From: a bacterium
GTDB taxonomy: Bacteria > Patescibacteria > Paceibacteria > UBA9973 > SBAW01
DNA length: 5,338 bases
Reading direction: 5' to 3'
Assembly: GCA_021825025.1 (NCBI GenBank)
Contig: JAKAIP010000054.1
Coordinates: 1-5,338 of the forward strand
Part shown: positions 1 through 4,807 of the stretch, piece by piece
Layout of the letters: each line of letters starts with the position of its first letter
How positions within the stretch are numbered: position 1 is the stretch's first letter
The notes under the pieces: generated by a model
Told to the model about the DNA's origin: nothing
Seen by the model: the letters and a program-made list of their open reading frames with translations, nothing else
Databases searched by the model: none
Translations under genes and position numbers: made by a program

Positions 1-1558
1 TCGTCATCGCGCGGAGTATAGCCTTCAAGTCTTCAGAGGATCGAGCTGGTGCCGCCGGACGATGTGCGGCGATATGAGGTTGATGCGGACGCTCGCGGTG
101 CTCGTGCAGTACTGGCTCATGGGCCGGTGCAGCCGGCTTCTTCTCTTCGGCGTGGACTTCCTGCTGCACAGGAGTGGGACGCTCCGGCGCCTTTGGCTCG
201 TGCGAGACGCGACCATTTGTCACCGGCTTGTGCCGCATACGCGCGTCTGCGGGCGTCTCAGAAGCGGCGCTCGCCATAAGCTCATCGATAATTGCTTTCT
301 CAACGCCGGCGCGCGGTGCCGCAAAGTGCGTACGCGATGCCGTGATGATCGCGTCTCGATACGAGACTGCTGGCTGCTCAATCGGCGGAATTGTCACTGC
401 CGAAAATGGCGCTGAACCCACGCCATCGATCATCAGCGTCATATACACCTGGCGCTTATCGAGACTCACAATATCTTCCTTGGTAAATTTCGGCAGAAAG
501 ATAGTTTCGAGCACTTCCGCGTCAAACGGCCCAACCCGGAAAACAACAGTGGTCCCGACGTTGCCGAACACAGCGTCGCGCACCTCCTCTTCCATCTGCT
601 CGATGTACTGGTGTGCGATCACGAGATTTAATTTATATTTTCGGGCCTCAGAGAGAATCTCCGCGAATGTCTCGTTCGCGAAGTTCTGGAATTCGTCCAC
701 ATAGAAATAGAAGTGCGGGAGTTTCGCGAGCTTATCAGCTGGCAGGTCGGCACGACTCATCGCCGCAAGGAAGATACGTGTCGTGAGCATCGAGCCCAAG
801 AGGCGCATATTCGTCTCACCCACAAGCCCTTTCGAAAGGTTGATGATGAGTATTTTCTTCTCATCCATCATTGTGCGGATATCGAATGAAGATTTCGGCT
901 GCCCGATAATATTGCGAATGAGCGGATTCCCGGTGAACTGCCCGATCTTGTTCTGGATAGCCGGTGTTGCCTCTTGCGTGTAGCGGTCGCCGTAATTTGC
1001 GAACTCTTTTGTCCAGAAATCTTTCACGACCGGATCTTTCACATTATCGACCACTTTCTGCCGATACGCCTTATCGGTGTACATACGGTTCACACCGAGC
1101 AGCGTGGCGTCCGGATACTCAAGAAGGGCGAGCAGCGTATTGGTAAGAATGTACTCCATACGCGCACTCCACGCGTCCTCCCAGATCTTCTTAAAAGTGG
1201 CCATGAGACCTGAGACGACCAAGTGGCGTTTGTCGTACCCGACGTCCTCCATCACGTTAAACGCAATCGGGTGTTCCATATCAAACGGCGCGAAATACAC
1301 AACATCGTTGATGCGCTCTTCAGGCACATACTCGAGAAGCCGTTCGACTGTGCCGCCGTGCGGATCAATGAAGGCGAGCCCCTCCCCGTTCCGCAAATCT
1401 TGAATCGCCATATTCTCAAGTAGCGTCGACTTCCCCATGCCTGTCTTCCCGATCACATACATATGACGATCTCTGTCCTTCGACTTGATGCCGAAAGGAA
1501 CGTGTTTGCCGCGCGAATCAGTCGCAGCGAAGTAGGTAACGCGCTCGGGATTCTCCAT
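1..1558 (-). CDS. VirD4/TraG-like T4SS coupling-type ATPase (DUF87/TraM-recognition family), C-terminus cut by window edge
   Basis: My own translation of the minus strand from the ATG at 1558-1556 stays open for 519 codons to the left edge, so the stop codon lies outside. This is an additional-strand-ATPase-type NTPase of the VirD4/TraG/HerA group, expected to pump DNA or protein by ATP hydrolysis. Visible motifs: Walker A GKTGMGKST at residues 37-45; FIDPHGG at about 63-69, a strand-turn typical of this group (usually DPHGD); Walker B FYFYVDEFQNF around 283-293 with D288/E289; and AHQ at 315-317, a likely sensor motif. There is no N-terminal membrane anchor, unlike VirD4 itself, so it is probably soluble or recruited to the membrane. 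From about residue 428 the chain becomes low-complexity (Ala, Pro, Glu, His), then ends in a short helix-like DLKAILRAM segment near the edge. The start fits because the usual YFA...FGIK lead-in to the P-loop begins just after it. Short ATPases like this are common in Patescibacteria; the substrate is unknown. Confidence 0.85.
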   Translation of the reverse strand, partial: MENPERVTYFAATDSRGKHVPFGIKSKDRDRHMYVIGKTGMGKSTLLENMAIQDLRNGEGLAFIDPHGGTVERLLEYVPEERINDVVYFAPFDMEHPIAFNVMEDVGYDKRHLVVSGLMATFKKIWEDAWSARMEYILTNTLLALLEYPDATLLGVNRMYTDKAYRQKVVDNVKDPVVKDFWTKEFANYGDRYTQEATPAIQNKIGQFTGNPLIRNIIGQPKSSFDIRTMMDEKKILIINLSKGLVGETNMRLLGSMLTTRIFLAAMSRADLPADKLAKLPHFYFYVDEFQNFANETFAEILSEARKYKLNLVIAHQYIEQMEEEVRDAVFGNVGTTVVFRVGPFDAEVLETIFLPKFTKEDIVSLDKRQVYMTLMIDGVGSAPFSAVTIPPIEQPAVSYRDAIITASRTHFAAPRAGVEKAIIDELMASAASETPADARMRHKPVTNGRVSHEPKAPERPTPVQQEVHAEEKKPAAPAHEPVLHEHRERPHQPHIAAHRPAAPARSSEDLKAILRAMT

Positions 1559-1566
1559 TACTCTGC

Positions 1567-1575
1567 AGTATAGCA
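1567..1575 (-). promoter_or_regulatory. Extended -10 promoter of the T4SS-type ATPase gene, near-leaderless
   Basis: The minus strand reads TGC-TATACT, a TGn extended -10 with 5 of 6 matches to TATAAT. Only 8 bases separate it from the ATG at 1558, so a normal start site would leave a leader of roughly 0-2 bases. No convincing -35 box is found at 16-18 bp; that position falls inside the 13-bp palindrome. No Shine-Dalgarno is present. This is inferred from sequence alone. Confidence 0.5.
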
Positions 1576-1576
1576 A

Positions 1577-1606
1577 ACGGCCGCGTCGCCGATGCGACGC
1601 GGCCGT
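1577..1606 (-). terminator. Perfect 13-bp GC-rich hairpin after the small membrane gene: terminator or operator
   Basis: Positions 1577-1589 and 1594-1606 are exact inverted complements around a 4-base loop (CGAT on the plus strand). Read on the minus strand it lies 15 bases after the stop of the 60-residue gene and is followed by GTTTGC, so the U-tract is short (three). This would be a rho-independent terminator with a strong stem and weak tail, separating rsmI and the small gene from the ATPase gene. Because it lies right against the ATPase -10 box, it could instead or also be a repressor-binding palindrome. Confidence 0.55.
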
Positions 1607-1621
1607 CCTATTCGTGCATAG

Positions 1622-1804
1622 TTACTCGACGCCCGGAACAGGTTCGGTCGTGTGTACTTCGTGCCGGCGAAGCGAGAGGCTAATACCGAGTACGAAGAGA
1701 CCAAAAATGGCGGTGAGGAGCGAACGCACCGCAATAGGGAGACCAGAGAACGGCGCCAAGATAATGAGGATACCGAGAGTAATGAGAGCGCTCGTGCGGG
1801 ACAT
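1622..1804 (-). CDS. Small two-helix membrane protein, unknown function
   Basis: This is a 60-residue protein with no family I can name. Two hydrophobic stretches, about residues 6-23 and 28-46, are separated by a short turn with Pro and Arg (GLPIAVR). That suggests a helical hairpin in the cytoplasmic membrane. The last 14 residues are polar, with Arg-Arg after helix 2, so by the positive-inside rule the C-terminus (and the N-terminus, with Arg3) would be cytoplasmic. It starts 12 bases after the rsmI stop, on the same strand, with a -10 box in between, so it may be transcribed both with rsmI and alone. The hydrophobic pattern, promoter placement and tight spacing argue that it is real rather than a chance ORF. 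No catalytic motif is seen. Confidence 0.7.
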   Translation of the reverse strand: MSRTSALITLGILIILAPFSGLPIAVRSLLTAIFGLFVLGISLSLRRHEVHTTEPVPGVE

Positions 1805-1810
1805 ACGGAA

Positions 1811-1839
1811 AGTATATCAGGGCTCGACAAGCACGACAA
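1811..1839 (-). promoter_or_regulatory. Promoter of the small membrane gene, overlapping the rsmI stop; predicted leaderless mRNA
   Basis: On the minus strand a -35 box TTGTCG (1839-1834, 4 of 6 matches) is followed by exactly 17 bp and then -10 TATACT (1816-1811, 5 of 6). The three bases before the -10 are TGA, the rsmI stop codon, and also form a TGn extended -10. The ATG at 1804 begins 6 bases after the -10, so the expected transcription start is at or next to the A of the ATG. There is no Shine-Dalgarno. Confidence 0.55.
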
Positions 1840-2488
1840 ATTCGCCACGGATAGTGTCGGGGTGCGCAGCAAAATGCGCCTGTACCTCAGCAACCGTTCC
1901 CGAAATAATCTCCTCATGCACTTTCGTCAGTTCGCGCGCAATGACCACGCGCGCGATAGTAAGTGTCTGCAACTCTTGCAGCAGTTTCTCGATACGATGC
2001 GGCGACTCGTAGAGCACGACTGGGATGGTACTCTCCGCAACCTCTTTGAGCGCCGTCTGTCGCCCCTTCTTGTGTGGCAAGAAGCCAAGAAACGTGAACG
2101 CGCTCGTATCGATACCGGCGATCGAGAGTGCCGCCGTAAGCGCCGAAGCACCCGGTATCGCTTCGATCACTGCCTCAGGCAGCTGCTCGCGCACTACCGC
2201 CACAAGACGTGTCCCGGGGTCGGAGATGCCCGGTGTGCCGGCGTCTGAGACATACGCGACGTGCTCCCCCGCTTGGAGTCGCTCGATGACCTCTCCCGCT
2301 TTCGCCGCTTCGGTCGCCGCATCAAGCCGTTGGAGCGGCTTCTGCAGCTCATACCGTGCAAGAAGCTTCGAGATGACGCGCGTGTCCTCAGCATATATCA
2401 CATCGCACTCCTTGAGCGTACGAAGTGCACGGAGCGTGATGTCCTCTAAGTTGCCTATCGGCGTCGCGACGACAGAAAGTGTTCCCAT
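1817..2488 (-). CDS. rsmI: 16S rRNA (cytidine-1402-2'-O)-methyltransferase, short form
   Basis: RsmI transfers a methyl group from S-adenosylmethionine to the 2'-OH of C1402 in 16S rRNA, in the decoding centre of the 30S subunit; together with RsmH it makes m4Cm1402. The protein has 223 residues and the tetrapyrrole-methylase fold landmarks in order: TPIGNLEDITLRAL (9-22), AEDTR (33-37), VSDAGTPGISDPG (80-92), the IPGASAL loop (111-117), GFLPHKKG (135-142), YESPHRI (160-166) and ARELTKVHEE (184-193). It ends at GEFVVLVEP, where the E. coli protein (about 286 residues) continues with an extra C-terminal domain, so this is a core-only form. The His often found near position 55-58 is replaced by LDAATE. 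The ATG at 2488 fits because the conserved strand begins at residue 4. It heads the left minus-strand block and its stop overlaps the next promoter. Confidence 0.95.
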   Translation of the reverse strand: MGTLSVVATPIGNLEDITLRALRTLKECDVIYAEDTRVISKLLARYELQKPLQRLDAATEAAKAGEVIERLQAGEHVAYVSDAGTPGISDPGTRLVAVVREQLPEAVIEAIPGASALTAALSIAGIDTSAFTFLGFLPHKKGRQTALKEVAESTIPVVLYESPHRIEKLLQELQTLTIARVVIARELTKVHEEIISGTVAEVQAHFAAHPDTIRGEFVVLVEP

Positions 2489-2494
2489 AAAGCT

Positions 2495-2523
2495 ACTCTA
2501 CTACCAAACGAGACGGGCGCCAA
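2495..2523 (-). promoter_or_regulatory. Promoter of rsmI, predicted leaderless mRNA
   Basis: On the minus strand TTGGCG (2523-2518, 4 of 6 matches to -35), a 17-bp spacer and TAGAGT (2500-2495, 4 of 6 matches to -10) are followed by 6 bases and then the rsmI ATG. The spacing (17 then 6) is identical to that of the small membrane gene promoter. No Shine-Dalgarno precedes the ATG. The hexamers are weak, so the support comes mainly from the repeated geometry. Confidence 0.4.
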
Positions 2524-2558
2524 AGTATGACTGCAGGCACTCGCTGCAAGACCCTACA

Positions 2559-2586
2559 TTGATTTACGTAATAAATATGGTACATT
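2559..2586 (+). promoter_or_regulatory. Extended -10 promoter of the PgeF-like gene
   Basis: TTGATT (2559-2564, 4 of 6 matches to -35), a 16-bp AT-rich spacer and TACATT (2581-2586, 4 of 6 to -10) lie on the plus strand. TGG directly before the -10 makes a TGn extended -10. Transcription would start near 2593 and give a leader of about 39 bases containing a Shine-Dalgarno. The region diverges from the rsmI promoter, within the longest gene-free stretch (2489-2631), where I see nothing else. Confidence 0.5.
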
Positions 2587-2619
2587 CACAAGCGGAATCA
2601 TTGATCCCCCCACCCAACG

Positions 2620-2625
2620 AAGGAG
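2620..2625 (+). promoter_or_regulatory. Strong Shine-Dalgarno of the PgeF-like gene
   Basis: AAGGAG with a 6-base spacer to the ATG at 2632 is near-ideal and fixes the start. It is the only clear Shine-Dalgarno in the window. Confidence 0.8.
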
Positions 2626-2631
2626 TAGGTC

Positions 2632-3474
2632 ATGCCCCTCAAGCTTACGCGAACCATCGGCCAATCCGAGGCGACCATTGCCATCTTCGGACCCAAAGAT
2701 GCTCGGGAACACTATCTCGGCAGCTGGTCACTTTCTCCACTGCAGAAGAATTGCGCCCCTGACGCAAAGGGAGAGCATGAACGCCTGACGCACGGCGTCG
2801 GCCGTACCTTGCGCTCCCTCGGCGTGCAGACGGCCTACGCTCCCCGCGTCGGACCCGCAAGCGCGAAGATCGTCGAATCCTGGCAACTGCAGGAATGCAT
2901 CCCGCTCGGAAACGTGAAGCTCTTCCGGCAACACAACCTCGATGCCGACGGTGTCTTTCTCGACGAAGGTGAGGCGTTCGTGATGAGTGCGGCAGGTTGT
3001 CCGGTCATCATCGCCTCTGGTGGCGAGCATTTCGTGGCCGCCCATGCCGCTCGCGATTCGCTCATTGATCGTCTCTTCATCAGCGGGATGCGCTCTCGAG
3101 CATTCGTGAGCATCGTCGACTTCATCGTCAATCGCTTTCGGGCACGAGACATTTCGCCTCGCGACATCAGCATGGTAATGCTGTTCTCGATAGCTCCGGA
3201 GAATTTCGAACACAGCCCCACACATCCGACTCACGGCACATACAACCGCGCGCTCATTGCAATCGCTGATTCGCAATGGCCCGGCAGCATCATTCGGAGG
3301 AACGGAAGTACCTATCTCAATCTCGAACAAGTGTTCGTGAGCCAAGCGCATACGGCCGGCGTGCGGAAAGTCTGGGTCGAGCACACGCTCGATTCTCACC
3401 CCGGCTTCGTGCAAACGAGCGTTGGTGACAACAAGGGCAAACGCAATTTGGTAGTGGTGAAACGCTCTTCTTGA
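2632..3474 (+). CDS. Divergent PgeF/YfiH-family protein (DUF152, 'laccase domain'), possible peptidoglycan-precursor editing hydrolase
   Basis: The 280-residue product resembles PgeF/YfiH in order along its second half. ADGVFLDEGEAFVMS (105-119) followed by AGCPVIIA (121-128) corresponds to the family's AD...ADCLPV strand. FVAAHAARDSL (134-144) corresponds to VAAVHAGWRGL. SIAPENFEH (186-194) corresponds to the GPAIGPxxFEVG loop. YLNLEQVFVSQAHTAGV (228-244) corresponds to the LADIYQLARQRLANVGV helix, and HTLD plus a Lys/Gly/Arg-rich tail corresponds to DRCTY...GR. In E. coli PgeF hydrolyses UDP-MurNAc-L-Ser or -Gly wrongly made by MurC; other members act on purine nucleosides. Of the usual His-Cys-His metal triad, C123 and H138 are visible, while the first His appears to be Q87 (36 residues before the Cys, as in E. 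coli), and the terminal Cys is absent. It is a stand-alone unit convergent with murC. Family assignment is fairly sure; activity is not. Confidence 0.7.
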   Translation: MPLKLTRTIGQSEATIAIFGPKDAREHYLGSWSLSPLQKNCAPDAKGEHERLTHGVGRTLRSLGVQTAYAPRVGPASAKIVESWQLQECIPLGNVKLFRQHNLDADGVFLDEGEAFVMSAAGCPVIIASGGEHFVAAHAARDSLIDRLFISGMRSRAFVSIVDFIVNRFRARDISPRDISMVMLFSIAPENFEHSPTHPTHGTYNRALIAIADSQWPGSIIRRNGSTYLNLEQVFVSQAHTAGVRKVWVEHTLDSHPGFVQTSVGDNKGKRNLVVVKRSS

Positions 3475-3492
3475 ACTCGGGCAACGCCCATC

Positions 3493-3524
3493 AGACGACC
3501 TCTTCGGAGGTCGTCTACTTTTTT
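3493..3524 (+). terminator. Intrinsic terminator with UUCG tetraloop, after the PgeF-like gene
   Basis: A 10-bp perfect stem (3493-3502 with 3507-3516) closed by a TTCG loop is followed after two bases by six T (3519-3524), a textbook rho-independent terminator on the plus strand, 18 bases after the stop of the PgeF-like gene. The convergent murC stop codon TAG (3517-3515) lies at the foot of the stem, and the T run is part of murC's terminal Lys codons. On the minus strand the hairpin is not followed by a T run, so it should work chiefly in the plus direction. Confidence 0.9.
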
Positions 3525-4807
3525 ACTATCGCCTCAGCGACTTTATAAATATCACCGGCACCCATGGTCATGACCGCGTCGCCGGGACTCGCCTCGGCGA
3601 ACGCTTTTTCGATAGCAGCGAAATCAAGCGCGGTCGCGTCGACGCCACGCGCGCGGATGGCCGCAGCGAGCTTTTCGCTGCTCACACTGCCGTCGTCGAC
3701 TTCGCGCGCGGCGTAGATGGGCGCAATGAACACCTTGTCGGCATTCTCGAACGCGACGGCAAAATCATTGAAAAGATCTCTCGTGCGGCTGAAAAGATGC
3801 GGATGGAACGCCACGTACACTTTGCCGCGCGTTTGCATCCGCAGCATCTTGATCGTCTCACGGACGGCGGTCGGGTGGTGAGCATAGTCATCGTAGATGA
3901 GCGCGCCGTTCGCGGTCTTCCCTTTGTATTCAAAACGGCGCCAGGTGCCCGAAAATGCCGCGAGCGACGTCTCGATGACGTCGGCGGTCGCCTTCGGCGA
4001 AGCGAAGCGCGCGGCCGCTGCGGCCGCGCGCGCATTCTGCACGTTGAAGTGTCCGGTGAGCTTCAAGTCATATGACGGCTCGATCGTGTAGTCGATGATA
4101 GGCGCGAGCGCGTCGGAGAGAACCGCGGCGATGATCGGGTCGTTCGGGTTGGTGATGATGGCCCCGTGCTGCGGCACCGCGCGGGCAGCCTTGTGGAAGG
4201 TCTCCTGCATCGCCTCGATCGAGGGGAACCAGTCGGTATGATCCCATTCGAGATTCGTGATGACGAGTACCTCAGGCGAGAGCTCGAGCAGGTGATCGCG
4301 GTACTCGCATGCCTCAACGACAAAGAGATCTGAGTCGCCGGCGACGTAATTGCTGCCGAAGTCCTTCGTGATCGAGCCGACGATGACGGTGGGCGACGTG
4401 CCCGCGTCGATGAGAATCTTTGCGAGCATGCCGGTTGTGGTCGTCTTGCCGTGCGTGCCTGCGACCGCGACCGTGCGCTTCCCTTCTGACACTTTGCCGA
4501 GCATCTGGAAATACGAGAATTCTGGGATGCCTAGTTCGCGCGCACGCAAGCGCTCCGGGTACCCCTCCGATCCCTCGACGACTGCATCGCTATACACGAC
4601 CGCATCGGCGGCGTCGGTAACGTTCTCGGCTCGCTGACCGATATGCACGTGAATCCCTTTCGACTCAAGGAGCTCAGTCGTCGGCCCAGCGCTCCGATCC
4701 GATCCGGTCACGATAACCCCATCGTGCGCGAGGAGCTGCGCGAGCGCACTCATACCGATACCACCAATGCCGACGAAATGTATGTTTGTAAACGTATTAT
4801 TTTTCAT
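3515..4807 (-). CDS. murC: UDP-N-acetylmuramate--L-alanine ligase
   Basis: MurC joins L-Ala to UDP-MurNAc using ATP, the first step of the peptidoglycan stem peptide, in the cytoplasm. The 430-residue chain shows all three Mur ligase domains. These are the N-terminal nucleotide-binding GIGGIGMSALA (13-23), the P-loop AGTHGKTTTT (116-125), VEACEYRDHLL (164-174, where most MurC have EADE), TNLEWDHTDWF (184-194), and GHFNVQNARAAAAA (252-265). Domain 3 follows with TWRRFEYKG (288-296), YDDYAHHPTAV (305-315), FHPHLFSRTRDLF (334-346) and MGAGDIY (415-421). The reading frame extends 67 codons further upstream, but that part is Arg-rich antiframe of murD; the ATG at 4807 directly precedes the conserved first strand. 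This ATG lies within the end of murD (ATGAAAAATAA), with no Shine-Dalgarno, so translation is probably coupled to murD. It is slightly shorter than E. coli MurC (about 490 residues). Confidence 0.95.
   Translation of the reverse strand: MKNNTFTNIHFVGIGGIGMSALAQLLAHDGVIVTGSDRSAGPTTELLESKGIHVHIGQRAENVTDAADAVVYSDAVVEGSEGYPERLRARELGIPEFSYFQMLGKVSEGKRTVAVAGTHGKTTTTGMLAKILIDAGTSPTVIVGSITKDFGSNYVAGDSDLFVVEACEYRDHLLELSPEVLVITNLEWDHTDWFPSIEAMQETFHKAARAVPQHGAIITNPNDPIIAAVLSDALAPIIDYTIEPSYDLKLTGHFNVQNARAAAAAARFASPKATADVIETSLAAFSGTWRRFEYKGKTANGALIYDDYAHHPTAVRETIKMLRMQTRGKVYVAFHPHLFSRTRDLFNDFAVAFENADKVFIAPIYAAREVDDGSVSSEKLAAAIRARGVDATALDFAAIEKAFAEASPGDAVMTMGAGDIYKVAEAIVKK

Noticed and set aside
174..704. 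176-codon plus-strand open frame at the left end
   Set aside because: The minus strand here encodes the ATPase with Walker B and sensor motifs; the plus frame is a Ser/Thr-rich shadow.
1652..2248. 198-codon plus-strand open frame across rsmI
   Set aside because: It lies antisense to the clearly homologous rsmI, is Arg-rich and low in hydrophobic pattern, and has no ribosome-binding site; it is a shadow.
2489..2631. Possible small RNA, riboswitch or origin in the divergent intergenic region
   Set aside because: The 143 bases are accounted for by two promoters and a leader; I see only short CTGCA repeats, with no DnaA-box cluster or stable fold.
2025..2762. 245-codon plus-strand open frame running from rsmI into the PgeF-like gene
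   Set aside because: It crosses two real genes and the promoter region in another frame, is Ser/Ala/Arg-rich, and has no family features.
2728..3414. 228-codon minus-strand open frame opposite the PgeF-like gene
   Set aside because: The plus-strand frame has family motifs, a strong Shine-Dalgarno, promoter and terminator; this antisense frame has none.
2632..3474. Reading the 'laccase' family label as a copper oxidase
   Set aside because: The family name is historical; there are no multicopper oxidase copper motifs, and studied members are zinc-type hydrolases or purine enzymes.
4007..4031. 11-bp inverted repeat with 3-base loop containing two overlapping-region GCGGCCGC sites
   Set aside because: It falls in the murC codons for a run of alanines (residues about 260-266), so GCG/GCC codon repetition explains it without a regulatory role.
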